Shown here in pieces: positions 53,598-63,836 of a stretch of DNA of 64,000 nucleotides. The translations under genes were made by a program, and so were the position numbers. Every line of letters begins with the position of its first letter. The first letter of the stretch is position 1. The notes under the pieces were generated by a model. It had not been told where the DNA came from, did not search any database, and saw nothing but the letters and a program-made list of their open reading frames with translations. Source of the stretch: Ascarosepion bandense (taxonomy: Eukaryota; Mollusca; Cephalopoda; Sepiida; Sepiidae); contig JBBBDQ010000419.1 in assembly GCA_037127315.1 (NCBI GenBank), positions 6,431,001-6,495,000 on the forward strand. The letters are read 5' to 3'.

Positions 53598-53606
53598 TAT
53601 ATAAAG
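53598..53606 (+). promoter_or_regulatory. TATA box in solo LTR
   Basis: tatataaag, ~167 bp before the aataaa of the same LTR; expected pol II promoter of the parental retrotransposon. Confidence 0.7.
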
Positions 53607-53764
53607 ACCGCGAAAACACGGATTCGCCAGTCAGAGAGACGAGACAGTCCGGTAGACCAGACCAGAGGAGCAACAGATACGACGACACTTCCCCGTCACC
53701 CCGTCAACCCTTGGAAGCGCGCTCTCACTCTCTGTTCACTAGGCTACACGGTCCATCGTTCATC

Positions 53765-53770
53765 AATAAA
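53765..53770 (+). promoter_or_regulatory. Poly(A) signal in solo LTR
   Basis: aataaa near the 3' end of the LTR, followed by a T-rich stretch. Confidence 0.7.
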
Positions 53771-54295
53771 AATATAACTCATATTTTTATATACACCCGT
53801 GTTTGTTATTTGTCGCTATATAACACAATGAAGGTAATTATTAATGGTTAATCCTCCGAGGCCCTGGCGGTCAACGCAGGATTCCTTCTCGGACCAACGC
53901 TCTTTCTGATTTGCATAAATTATCTACTTATATTTTGAAGGCTTCAACAAGGTGCGGAATCACTGGTATAGTTTTCTCTACTATAAAATCCTTCCTAACA
54001 GGTAGATCCCTGAAGGTAGTTAATAACGGCCAACCCTCCATGGCCCTGGTGTTCGCAGGGTTCACTTCTCGAACTAACCCTCTTTCTGATGTACATAAAT
54101 GATTTCCCTAAGACTATACTCCGATCATCTGTAAACATCTATGCCTTTCAGACCCCGAACTACCACCAGTCACGATGAACGGACGTCTCCTCGAGCCTTT
54201 TGAGTTTATTTAGCCCCATATCAATTGGGATTTTTATGTATGATCAGTTGCTAAAGATGCAGAAAAATGATCGGCGCTCCAGTAGGTACATTTTT

Positions 54296-54660
54296 TTAAA
54301 TCATTTCACCCCAAGCAAGGCATTCTACTGCCACTGTTGCGTAGGGGGTTACATAGGGGAAAGTGATGAGAAGGAGGAGTTAGTTATAGGAAATGTCAGG
54401 AGGAGGGTAATAGACGGATGAGAATACCGAGGATTGGGGTGGAGTAGATTGAAAAAAGAGCTTGAGAGAATGGATGCAAGTTAGTGAGATAGATATCTAT
54501 TGAACTTACATTTAAATTCCTGGAGATTGTAGCTGTCGGGGAAACAAATATCTGGAAGGGAGTTCCACGGGCGGGAAGTGCGTGAAAAGAAGAGTAGAAA
54601 TTGCGGTTACATTTTATCGGTTACACTGTAAAAGGGTGGGACCTAGTCGCTAATCTAGTA
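54296..54660 (-). mobile_element. CR1/Jockey-like LINE 3' end
   Basis: On the minus strand: ctgtggaactcccttccaga-type codons, ctacaatctccaggaattta, then 3' UTR ending cagtagaatgccttgcttgg, ggtgaaatgattt and A-rich. It faces the plus-strand fragment that follows. Confidence 0.85.
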
Positions 54661-54689
54661 GCTCATGTAAGTTCATACACAGGGGGCAG

Positions 54690-55100
54690 TCATTCTATCT
54701 TCTACCTCTATAAAAGCCAGATCAGGCCGGAGTATTGTTGGCAGGAGCTGACCAATCCTTCCTTTTCATTCTTGTTAAAGTTCAAAACCGTCTTTGTTGG
54801 AGAGGAATCATTTTACACCCTCCAACCTCTCTTTCACAGGCGAGATGTGATGAGTCACTCACTGCTCTATCACTACTCGAACAAACTGCATCACCTGGTT
54901 CAACCACGTCTGACATTCACGGTTAGCAGCGGCCTTTCCTCCCTCCGTATTCCATCGGTGAGTATTATGTTCTACTAACACAGCTTCTTTCCCCGAACCA
55001 CGGTCTTATAGAACAAACTTCCCTGATCATTATAATCTTGAACTGTTCAAGTCTAGAGTCAGCCGTTATCTTTCCTTCATAGCCATATAAACTACCCTTT
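54690..55100 (+). mobile_element. LINE C-terminal fragment, diverged relative
   Basis: IFYLYKSQIRPEYCW, TLQPLFHRRDVMSHSLLYHY and LTFTVSSGLSSLRIPSV follow the C-terminal layout of the CR1/Jockey-like LINE (IYKS.IRP..EYC / LqpLsHRRdVaSL.lfYky), but the sequence is clearly different. It is probably a second, related LINE subfamily. Confidence 0.65.
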
Positions 55101-55179
55101 AAAGTAAACCACCTACCTCGAGTGACTCTCGGGCCTTGTACATAAATCAATAAAAAATAGATCACTAAAAACAACGATT

Positions 55180-55812
55180 TTATATTGTGGGGGATACTAA
55201 AATCAGGCAGATACAAAAATTTAAATACCTGAGAAGTCTTCTAACAGAAGACAGAAAGTGCGATACAGAGATCCGAAGGTGAATTGGCATGACGAAGGAC
55301 ACATTCCAGAAGCTGAGTAGAGTATTAAGAGACAGGAAAATTTCGCTAGAAACAAAGAAGGGAGTACTAGATTGCTATGTGATGTCAGTTCTTCAATGCT
55401 GGACAATCTCCTCAAAGATGAAGTAAAAACTTGAAGCAACTGAAATGTGGTTCTAGAGAAGGATGCTGCAGATATCATGGATTGATCACATGAGCAATGA
55501 TAAGGTTTTGGAAAGGATGGAAACGAAAAAGAAAGTAATACTGAGCGTTGGAAAAATACAGTGAAAGTTCCTGGGACATGTAATGAAGTAGGAAGGTGTG
55601 GAGAATCTGATACTCACAGGTCACATAGAGGGAAAGAGAGACGGGAAAGCAGCGTGTCACATACTTGACGTGCCTGAGCATGTGGATGGCAGAGCGGGGG
55701 TTTGGTGGGGTAACAGGAGAATGAATGCTAAGAGCCACCAGGGATAGGGAGACGTGGAAGGCCATGATCGCGTACGTCCTGAAAGGACATGGCACATTGA
55801 AAAAGGAAAAGG
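55180..55812 (+). mobile_element. RTE-like LINE 3' portion
   Basis: ctaaaatcaggcagatacaa, aatttaaatacctgagaagt, gaagctgagtagagtattaa, atgtggttctagagaaggat, gataaggttttggaaaggat and ggcacattgaaaaaggaaaa. It spans from the thumb region to the tail. Stops and frameshifts are frequent, but the nucleotide match to the 33.3 and 42.4 kb copies is good. Confidence 0.88.
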
Positions 55813-55919
55813 TTTTGGTTGGGCTGAGAACTTTTCAGCAGTCAAATAAGAATGTACATAAATATTAAATGCACTTTGCGTAGACGTATTTCTTTATTTC
55901 TCTCTCTGTTTTTTGTACG

Positions 55920-56260
55920 AATTCTTTTTTTTTTTTTTCTTTTCTTTTACCTTTGCAGTCTCTCTCGGTGTGTTTCTATGTCGACTTAGTCCCAATGTTT
56001 ATATAGATGTTTGCCCGGAAATAACATGGCGTAGCGGTGTCTGTCCGCCCCCGTCGAGGTGGCACCGCCTTCATTCACCCGGCCATATGCAAAATCCATC
56101 AACGTTACAGTCGGTCAGCAGTAATTAGTCGATGTTTAAGTCGACTGCTCATTAATTGGTTCCCTCTCGCCACCCTCGTGCTCCCGCGCCTCCTCACTAC
56201 GCTTCGGGTACCCACACTACGTGCACGCACAGTCCAGTCTACCCGCTAACGTTTGTTTTA
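55920..56260 (+). other. GC-rich island with strong splice-acceptor-like start
   Basis: A long T/C tract ending ttttacctttgcag at ~55958 looks like a 3' splice site. The next 280 bp are markedly GC-richer and contain several CpGs (ggcgtagcggtgtctgtccg, ctcgtgctcccgcgcctcct). An open frame crosses it but has no motif I know. This is the only stretch that does not look like repeat or AT-rich spacer. It could be an untranslated exon, a lost LTR, or nothing. Confidence 0.35.
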
Positions 56261-56457
56261 TCGGGTTGCTTTTAGTCAAAGAAACTCATCATCTTTAAAA
56301 GAAAGAGAAAAAAAGACCGACTTTTATTCCCAGCAGAGGTTATGGCGTCTTTTTGATGTCGTTAATAAGAGTTCATGGGAATATCATTTCATAGGTTTAT
56401 ATCAGATATGTACGGTGTTTTATATCGCAATACACATGCACAAGCGTTCACACACGA

Positions 56458-56458
<1 letters not shown>

Positions 56459-56515
<57 letters not shown>
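56459..56515 (+). repeat. (TA)n microsatellite
   Basis: About 28 TA units. Confidence 0.97.
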
Positions 56516-56518
<3 letters not shown>

Positions 56519-56635
56519 TCTGAAAAATATATAAGCAAGTGTGTGTAAATAAATATATGTTTGCATTTTGTATTTACATCTATATACAACAAATATATAG
56601 AAGATTCATTCAGACATGCTCTTCTTCCCTCGCAC

Positions 56636-56638
<3 letters not shown>

Positions 56639-56677
<39 letters not shown>

Positions 56678-56685
56678 CGCGTGTG
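56639..56685 (+). repeat. (GT)n microsatellite
   Basis: GT run with a few interruptions. Confidence 0.95.
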
Positions 56686-56686
56686 T

Positions 56687-56805
56687 ATATTACGAAAAGT
56701 TCCGATAATTAACGAATAGATTAACAACCGACATATTTAACTTATTTGTTCGAACATTACTTGTAATAAATACTCGTATTTGAGTAGATATTCTATTTTT
56801 AATAA

Positions 56806-56863
<58 letters not shown>

Positions 56864-56985
56864 CTCTAACAGCCTAAGTATTAATATATTAAAAATATTA
56901 GGCCGGTGGTATATAAATATACTGTTTAATTGAAAACAGAATAACCACACAAATACTAGTATCTATTGAAAATAATATTAAAAGA

Positions 56986-56990
<5 letters not shown>
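56687..56990 (+). repeat. Dispersed repeat with (TA)n core
   Basis: ttacgaaaagttccgataat, accgacatatttaacttatt and tactcgtatttgagtagat, with (TA)n at 56811-56862, then aactctaacagcctaagtat. It matches 11.5-11.8 kb. The second half (atactagtatctattgaaaa, 56955) is an inverted relative of the first, so the unit can fold back. Confidence 0.65.

Positions 56991-56991
<1 letters not shown>

Positions 56992-57051
<60 letters not shown>
56992..57051 (+). repeat. (TA)n microsatellite
   Basis: About 29 TA units. Confidence 0.97.
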
Positions 57052-57054
<3 letters not shown>

Positions 57055-57059
57055 CTGGT

Positions 57060-57420
57060 TATTTTAATGTTTGCTATTTTCCTCCTTTTTATTGTTGAAG
57101 TTTGTTTCTATATTCTCCTAGCTTTCATCTAATCTTTTCAGAATGATTTGAAAATAAAAGATGCATATATTTTCTGATTAAATGTAATTATGCCTCTGTG
57201 TTTTCCGTGTCAAAAATATGTGCAACAGTAGGATATAGAATCCAGAAATAGTTTACTAAATATGATAAAGTGGAAAATTATTTCGGCATTATTAGATATG
57301 TTTTCCTAAGATTAGAACGAAAAACAAATGCGTTTCCTTAGTTCCGATCTAAGTCAGTCTATGTCGCGATGACTAAACGCGTCAGCCAAACCAAATAAAC
57401 AGTTTTCATTTGGTCAAGAT
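57060..57420. other. No feature recognised
   Basis: AT-rich spacer. Confidence 0.4.
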
Positions 57421-57421
57421 T

Positions 57422-57768
57422 TTTTTTTTAATCATATCACCCCGAGCAAGGCGGTAATGTCACTGATGTGCAGGTGGCTACGTAATAGAGAAAAGATTGG
57501 AAAAGAGAAAGCCGGAAACCACATCATAAACAGGGAACAAGGGATGAGCCTCTTAACCTGTTCAATAGACGTGGGTGGAGTGTGAACCGGGCGATAGATA
57601 GATCTATCTACTCCAACTGAAAAAAAAAATAACAAAGTGAGAAGATTGGAAAAAAGAAAGCCGGAAACCACATCCTAAACAGGGAACAAGGGATGAGCCT
57701 CTTAACCTGTTCAATAGACGTGGGTGGAGCGTGAACCGGGCGATAGATAGATCTATCTACTCCATTTG
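57422..57768 (-). mobile_element. Dimeric SINE with LINE-like tail, locus 2
   Basis: On the minus strand, monomer 1 (57768 to ~57641) has ggagtagatagatctatcta, tcgcccggttcacgctccac and ggctcatcccttgtttcctg and lacks the tail. A T-rich linker (~57619-57640) leads to monomer 2 (to 57422), which ends tacgtagccacctgcacatc, agtgacattaccgccttgct and cggggtgatatgattaaaaa. The monomer order and linker position are the same as at 30106-30467. The perfect palindrome gatagatctatc sits at the start of each monomer. Confidence 0.88.
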
Positions 57769-57784
57769 GATTCTATATCCAACT

Positions 57785-58866
57785 GATACATAGACATAAA
57801 TTTTAAATTTCAATACCTCTAAAACAAAATTCTTCTCCTTAAACTACGACAGAGAAACTTTCCTGCCAGCCATTAGTATGGCTGATGCACGTCTCCTTCA
57901 GCGCAGTACACTGCGCTTCCTTGGCCACACTTTTTAAAACCAATTTGAAGTTCAACGAATATATCGGATCTATAGTTACATCTACTGCTAGGAAGGTTGG
58001 AACCAGAAAGTTTTTCCTCGTCTGAATCCATCTTGTACCTTTATAAATCTACCATTCGTCCGGACATTGAATAATAGTGCCATATCCCCTGCGTTGTTGT
58101 GCAGTTGATATCGGATCGGAACGAGAAATCGGGGAGCCGAGTTCGAATTCCAGTTGAATTCATTGCATTCACTTACGCGCAAATACCCTTGGGAAAGGTA
58201 TTAATCCGTCTCTTCCTTCCAGTTATGGGTTAAATAACGGGACAGATTGGGTTCTATAGACTTGGCAGGCAACCAGTCCATCGCAGAAAGCAATGGCAAC
58301 CTACTGCGGGATTATATTCTGCCCAGTCAGTCATGTCTCTTTTGAGACATGATCGCCCAAGCGTGTATCACGTATGGCACTTAACTGACTGATCTCCTGC
58401 TATTCATCTCGAGGTTCTTGGCAAAATCCAAAGAAGTATCTGCAAAATGATCTATCCTGTCTTAGCATCTTGACTTCAGTCACTTTCTCGCCGAACTGAC
58501 GTGATTTTCCTCTGTCTTTTCTACAAATATTTTCATAGTTTTTTGCTTGGAAATCCCGACACATGAATTTAAGTTTGGCATCTAACTCTCTTTATTTACT
58601 GTTGAAGTAGTTAAATGTAACCACCACTTCTACTCTAAAAGTCCCTTTTCTCCCATTTACCGCCTATGGAACTTCTTTACATTTACTTGTCTCTCTGATA
58701 GCCAGATTTTCACAAAATTTAAATGCGACGTCAATTGGTATCTTTTATATTCTTGAATCCGGTTAATTTTTTTCTACAGTAAACCGTCTATCCAGTCTTT
58801 CCTCTCATTCTTACCCTATTGGCACGAGAGGTGGTTCTTATTTGCTTGGGGTGAAATGACTAAAAA
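57785..58866 (+). mobile_element. CR1/Jockey-like LINE, RT end to 3' tail, SINE-split
   Basis: 57785-58084 corresponds to the region just after motif C through the IYKSTIRP box (ttataaatctaccattcgtc). It resumes at 58393 (cctgctattcatctcgaggt) and runs to ttgcttggggtgaaatgact then aaaaa at 58866. Stops are frequent. The interruption is the SINE at 58093-58392. Confidence 0.85.
58093..58392 (+). mobile_element. tRNA-derived SINE inserted in LINE
   Basis: Full length (head gttgttgtgcagttgatatc, B box gagttcgaattccag, complete body and end cacttaactgactga). Its flanks tcccctgc (58085-58092) and tctcctgc (58393-58400) are an 8-bp target duplication with one mismatch. The LINE sequence is contiguous when the SINE is removed. 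Confidence 0.93.
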
Positions 58867-58926
58867 AACAAAACAAAAAACAAAAAATGAATACAACGTA
58901 AATATGTATATTATGACAAAATCAGT

Positions 58927-58927
<1 letters not shown>

Positions 58928-58995
<68 letters not shown>

Positions 58996-58996
58996 T
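58928..58996 (+). repeat. (CA)n-(TA)n microsatellite
   Basis: CA to 58980, then TA. Confidence 0.97.
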
Positions 58997-58999
58997 AAA

Positions 59000-59580
59000 A
59001 TAACTTTAATCCAAAAGGAAAAGTAGGAAGGTAAATCCCAAAGACCCGATCTTAATTAATATTAATATTTTAATATTAAAAAATGATACAGGTGGAGAGC
59101 TCAATGTAATTAAAATTACAGAGCCACTTATAAAATAAAAGGGGTAAGAAGGAAAAAATCTTTTTTCTAATATTTTAACCCATTTATAAACACTAGTTTT
59201 GTTTGACATGTATCGAGCGTCTCTAAAATATGGAAATTTTTCTTTTTTTCTTTTCTTTTTCCTTCTCCTTTTTACCCCTCCCTCCCTCTCTTTCTGTTTT
59301 GCTTAACCCACGTCTTAATCAAACACCACTTCCTATTCCATCCGTTAACCCCTTTCCCTTTGTAAAGCTAGACAAAGCTAAATTTTCAAATTTTTCCATT
59401 TACAACTTAATCTAAAAGTAAAATTGTCCAAAATCTAAAATAGATATTGATTGCTAACCGATTTTTTTGTGACGTAATTTTTTTAAATTCATTTTGAAAT
59501 TGGTAGTTGCCGATGAGATGTGAAATCTCTCTTAGGGATTTCATGTTGAAATGATCATTCAACAGTTTTGAACATCGAAA
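59000..59580. other. No gene recognised; short inverted words
   Basis: 59228-59290 is pyrimidine-rich. A frame on the minus strand at 59006-59209 is hydrophobic but has no recognisable motif. gagatgtgaaatctctctta with gggatttcatgttga (59515-59550) is a small palindrome. Confidence 0.4.
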
Positions 59581-59587
59581 TTTATTT

Positions 59588-59634
<47 letters not shown>
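59588..59634 (+). repeat. (TA)n-(GT)n microsatellite
   Basis: TA to 59611, GT to 59633. Confidence 0.95.
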
Positions 59635-59689
59635 TACTTTATTGCTTAAACACATTTTAATGGATGCTCATATTTGAGGGGATGTTTTG

Positions 59690-59818
59690 TTTTTATTTAT
59701 TTATTAAATCTTGCTAGAAAAATACTGCCTATGGCAGATTTCGACCCTGCGCATCTAGGGAAACCATTACTTGACGTGACATAATGTATCGGCCACGAAG
59801 AACCTCATGGTCAATCAA
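59690..59818 (-). mobile_element. Possible tRNA-derived SINE, another family
   Basis: On the minus strand, cttcgtggccgatacattat and a B-box-like gcagggtcgaaatctgcc are spaced like tRNA promoter boxes, with an (aataaat) tail at 59692-59706. It is the only copy seen here. Confidence 0.4.
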
Positions 59819-60184
59819 AGCCTGAATAGTGCTTTTGAACACATATTTTTATTGATTCTCTAAATATACATATCTGCTCAGTTTTTTTTAATCCTATCCT
59901 AACGTAAACAAAGAGAATTTCAGGAGGCTTTCGAAAATATTCAGGTTGGTAGATGGAAATAAATATCTGTTGAATAGAAAAATAAAAATGGGGTATCTAC
60001 TCGAATATGAGTATTCATTGAAAATAAAATTTAAGTCATAAATATGTAAATAAATTAGAAAATAATTTATTCAGCTATTCTTCAGAATATGTACGTGCAT
60101 AAGTGACTAGTTGCTGTATGTGACGAAGTGTTGTAAAGCTCTCGGTTCACGTTTCAATACCTGACCAAATATAGTTCCTTTTAC

Positions 60185-60188
<4 letters not shown>

Positions 60189-60244
<56 letters not shown>
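60189..60244 (+). repeat. (CA)n microsatellite
   Basis: About 27 CA units. Confidence 0.97.
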
Positions 60245-60248
<4 letters not shown>

Positions 60249-60267
60249 GTATATATTTATATACATA

Positions 60268-60651
60268 TACATTAAGCCACCCCAGTTTTTTTTTTTAAAG
60301 AGATGATGTATTTCATACCATTTTTAGTATTTATTGCCAAAGTGGATAATTCTAAATGAAAATAGAATTTTGTTATTATTACTTTGCAAAATTTTACCAG
60401 AAAAGAAAGTAAAGACGAACTCGTGTGAATCACCCTAATTTTCTTCATTCTTTCATTGATGAAACTGCAATATAGGTAATTATTAAATATTTATAAATTC
60501 ATTTGATGCACATGTCATTGTGCAGTATTAAAAAAAAGAACCATTCTATTTTCATTTACAATTATTCACTGAATACTAAAATATAGTATAAAATATATCA
60601 TTTTTTAAAACACTGGGGTGGCCTAATAATTATGGCCGGTAGTGTACATCC
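60268..60651. mobile_element. MITE, Tc1-type ends
   Basis: The left end, attaagccaccccagttttt (~60269), and the right end, aaaacactggggtggcctaa then taattatggccggtagtgta (60607-60648), are inverted; the left one is shortened by the adjoining CA/TA tract. A second inverted pair inside, ataattctaaatgaaaatag (60346) and ttctattttcatttacaatt (60544), shows that the whole ~380 bp is a decayed palindrome. No transposase. Confidence 0.7.
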
Positions 60652-61180
60652 AGGTCTTCTATTGCACAGCATATTACAAATAGCAGAAGTTGTGTCTCTG
60701 GATTTAGTGTGAACCGCTTTTCTATCTTATCAAGGTCCCACTCTTCATATTACTTAAAGTTCCTGGAGTCTTTATATATTAAATACCGCAAGCCTTCCCT
60801 CTGTAAGCAGAGGGATTGTTTTCTTGGTTTGTAATGGGGCACTATGTTTCCTTGTACACATTTTTTTTAGTCATCCTCTATTTATTTTATGCGACTTTTA
60901 TTTTAATTACCAGGAGTAAACTTGATAAGACTGAGACGAATCCGGTTGTTTTTAGTTATTAAAATTTACCTTAAAAATACCTTTTAAATTACGCTTATCT
61001 CTTGCTATTGTAAAATTTAGTACAACAAAAAATGTATATATATATAATGAAAATATAATATTGGAGTATGCTATACTTATGGGTTAGTGTGGCAATATTA
61101 GGGAAAAAGTGTATATATTTATAAGTATGGTCTGAAGAAAGAATTCAAGCATGAAACACGTGATCACCGTGTTGACTACA
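60652..61180. other. No feature recognised
   Basis: AT-rich spacer. Confidence 0.4.
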
Positions 61181-61221
61181 CACACACACGCGCATGAGCG
61201 CACGCGCGCACACACACACAG

Positions 61222-61256
<35 letters not shown>

Positions 61257-61257
61257 G
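61181..61257 (+). repeat. (CA)n-(TA)n microsatellite
   Basis: Interrupted CA run, then TA at 61234-61255. Confidence 0.9.
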
Positions 61258-61665
61258 GTATCATAAAATTATACATTACACCCGTCGAACCTAGTAAACG
61301 GGTAAAATTTACTACTTACTATAAAAAATTGGAAAAAATCTCTAACGCGCAGTTACTTATCACAACATGCTTATAAAATCCAAACTGTAAACGTCCATCA
61401 ATTTCATTATCCGGTTCAAGGTTTTGACTCTTGTAATAAAGAAAATACATAAAAAATTTACATTGGGCATACGACTAACACTTTAAGAAAACGCCTTACT
61501 CTCTTTAATTATCCAAGTTCGATAAGGTGCCACATAAATATCCATACCCAACATCCCGCACTCATAATAAAATTCTTGTAGATAATGCTTTAATTTATAA
61601 ACCTCTTATTGTAAAAGATCTTCAAAATTAACTAAAGCACTTCCTATAAAGAACTTGGTTTCTGT
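61258..61665 (+). mobile_element. Penelope-like element, GIY-YIG endonuclease region
   Basis: IKLYITPVEPSKRVKFTTYY with KKLE, then after frameshifts VNVHQFHYPVQGF and YIGHTTNTLRKRLTLFNYPS with SIRCHI. The YIG..T..L..R motif is that of the GIY-YIG endonuclease carried at the C-terminus of Penelope-like retroelements; the preceding text fits the linker after the reverse transcriptase. The catalytic Arg is visible, but frames are broken (after about 61376 and near 61445). No reverse transcriptase core remains upstream. Confidence 0.72.
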
Positions 61666-61795
61666 TTTTATTTCCTGGTATTTACATTTAGATGTGTTAA
61701 ACAGCCTCGGACATAACGCCTTATGCATCAGGGCACTCTAATTTTAGTAAGCAAAAGTAAATGAACAGACAGTCTTAAAGTAAATATTTTTTGCA
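61666..61795. other. No feature recognised
   Basis: AT-rich DNA between the Penelope-like fragment and the LINE tail. Confidence 0.4.
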
Positions 61796-61797
61796 CT

Positions 61798-62488
61798 TTT
61801 TTTAATCGTTTAACCCTAAGCAAGGCGGTACCGCTACTGATGCGCAGGGGGTTACATAAGAGTAAAAGTTAGGTAGGAGGAGAGTGAAGAGAAAGACGAA
61901 CCAGTTACAGGGGGTGTCAGAGAAAGGGAAAGAGAAGGATGGTAACTCAGATGTGAAGACAGTTGCGAAGGTAGAGAGAAAAGTAAAGAACACGATAGAC
62001 ATAGTGATGTAGTAAGAACTGAAGTCAAGTGGATTAGATATTGCATTTAAATTTCTGGAGGTTGTAGCCGCCAGGAAAGCAAGTATATGGAAAGGAGTTC
62101 CACAGACGGGAAGTGCCAAAGAAGAAGCTGATGGAGTAGAATTATTGGCTGAATTTGGTTGATCTAACTGTAAATGGGTGGAACCTTTTTGCCAGTCTGG
62201 TCGCACGAGTAAATTCTTGTGGCGGGGGCACCAGTGACTTAAGTCGGAGCAGAAATCATGAAAATATTTGTAGAACAGACAGAGGGAAGCCACATTCCAC
62301 CGGTGAGAAAGTGGCTGGAGTCGAGCTGCCAGGTCGGGACCTATCATATTACAGATTCTTTTTTGGAGCCTGTGGAGAACACTGAGATGAACAGTAGGGG
62401 CGCCTGACCATATATGACAGCAGTATTCTATGCACGGACGGATGGCTGATTTGTATATGTGCAAAATGGATTCAAACGGAAAAAGCTT
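61798..62488 (-). mobile_element. CR1/Jockey-like LINE, C-terminal ORF2 and 3' end
   Basis: The minus-strand frame begins inside the element at IYKSAIRPCIEYCCHIWSGA and continues ICNMIGPDLAARLQPLSHR then VASLCLFYKYFHDF. After a frameshift it reads through the UTR, so its last ~100 codons are not the true protein end. The 3' end is ccttgcttagggttaaacga then ttaaaaa. The insert is 5'-truncated at ~62488. Confidence 0.88.
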
Positions 62489-62529
62489 ACTGGCTCAACA
62501 CAGTAACCCAAAAGCCTTGATATGCAATA

Positions 62530-63345
62530 ACTGCATCAAGGCTGCAACTCATTGGCTCACCAAACTATTGTATTCTTCATTTGTGATGTTTTTCTAAACT
62601 TTTAACGCAGCCTCATTCAGTTTTTGTTTGTTTTGGTCTGCTTTTCAAGGGATGAAATGCATGTTATATTGGGTGAAGTGATTGACTTCGCTAATCTAAA
62701 ACTGTCTACTTTTTTACTCTACTGAAATCCTTGGTTGTATTGGTAGTATGTCTTGGATCATTGTCTTATTGCATGATAAACTTTCTCCTGATGATTTTGG
62801 ATGCATTTCTCTGCAAATTGACAAACAGAATTTTTCTGTAGACTTCTGAATCAATTCTGCTGCTGCCATCCTTAGTTACATTGTCAATAAAAGTGAATAA
62901 GTCTGTTCCATAAGCAGCCAAGCAAGCCCTAGCCAAAACACTGCCTCCACCGTACTACCCGGATGAGCTGTGATGCTTTAGGTCATTAGCATTTCTTTTA
63001 TTTCCTAATAATTTGAACTTTTCATAATCTTGGTCTCCTCAGTTTATAAAACTTTCTTCCAGATCATTTGTCGCTCATCTCTGTATTTCCTTGCAAATTC
63101 TAATCTGGCCTTCCGATTCTTACTGTTGATGAGTGGTTTGCATCTTGTGATATAGACTATATTTCTGATCTCGAAGTTCTTTTCGAACAGCGTAGTGTGA
63201 AACCTTAACTTTTGCTTTCTAGAGATTGTTGGTGATGTTTCTTAATGAAGTTTTGGGGTTTTTCCTCAAAGCTCTCGCAAGCTCTCTTGACCAACCTGTT
63301 TTATGCCTGTTGCTTAGTACACCAATAATTCATTTCTTTTTCAGG

Positions 63346-63397
<52 letters not shown>

Positions 63398-63836
63398 CCA
63401 GTTTTCCAATGACACTGATAGGTTTTTCTTCTTTTCTCAGCTTCAAAATAGCTACCATTTCTCCAATGAATATCGCTCACGTCTTCATGTTGTAATCTTT
63501 TAAACAAAAAGTAAGGTCATTACAGGTGAAATTTAAACTACAATCAAAAGAATATATTCAGATCTATTTAATATTTAAACAGTCAATCTGAAAGGCAACG
63601 CTTGAGCAACAAAAAACACCCGTCAATCACGTGTTCCAGTAGTTATGCTGACTTGAAAAATACATGAGTTAAAACAAAAGTTGGTAGGTCTTAAGTCGCT
63701 TAACACATCAAAATGCAAATACAAGGAAGGAAAAGCTGAACTCTTGTCTCTTTTGAGCGTAAACCCAAATGTCTTCAGTGAGCAACAAAAATGAAGAAAT
63801 TAGCCTTGCTGTTCCAATACTTTTGAAGGGGACTGT
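62530..63836 (-). pseudogene. Tc1-like element with transposase relic
   Basis: The 5' terminal repeat, on the minus strand cagtccccttcaaaagtatt then ggaacagcaagg, ends at 63836 and is flanked by TA. The transposase follows toward lower coordinates with many frameshifts: EEKPISVIGKLV (63400s), QRNASKIIRRKFIM, DNDPRHTT (62743-62766; the second catalytic Asp box, with canonical N-D-P-x-H) and SSVLARACLAAYGTDLFTFI upstream of it. A (TA)n run (63348-63397) is inserted in the N-terminal half. The opposite terminal repeat was not found; the LINE at 62488 probably marks where the element was broken. Confidence 0.78.
63348..63397 (+). repeat. (TA)n microsatellite within Tc1-like relic
   Basis: About 24 TA units interrupting the transposase. 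Confidence 0.97.

Larger units (their letters stand above)
53379..53825 (+). mobile_element. Solo LTR (447 bp) with 4-bp target duplication
   Basis: It starts tgtaatataacaatcccgcc and ends gtcgctatataaca, flanked on both sides by caat (53375-53378 and 53826-53829). Removing it together with one caat restores LINE continuity (gtagaccaat joined to gaaggtaatt), which independently confirms the limits. A TATA box, tatataaag, lies at 53598-53606 and aataaa at 53765-53770. It is GC-richer than its surroundings. The 4-5 bp duplication fits Gypsy or BEL type. It is a recombination product of a full element; internal genes are gone. Confidence 0.92.
52640..54165 (+). mobile_element. CR1/Jockey-like LINE, pre-RT and RT, with nested LTR
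   Basis: The plus-strand pre-RT text IWKITKLIMNRGNSVVVTII, then NGPEVIFSSTAKAKLFTLIF and VSNSK, fits the spacer upstream of RT in this LINE type. It continues after decay with YGFRSAQFTANVLTTITHRT, ITLDISKAFES (motif A region), and after the LTR with [18 protein letters not shown] motif B codons (53880-53925). A partial second pass of similar RT codons occurs at 53936-54160, so the copy is internally duplicated or two copies abut. Many stops. The antisense frames here look membrane-like but are artefacts. Confidence 0.75.

Noticed and set aside
59006..59209. Small hydrophobic minus-strand protein
   Set aside because: No motif, no context and AT-rich composition; not supportable as a gene.
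61802..62464. 220-codon minus-strand open frame as a complete gene
   Set aside because: It starts inside the LINE ORF2 and, after a frameshift, reads through the 3' UTR; only the first half is real LINE coding sequence.
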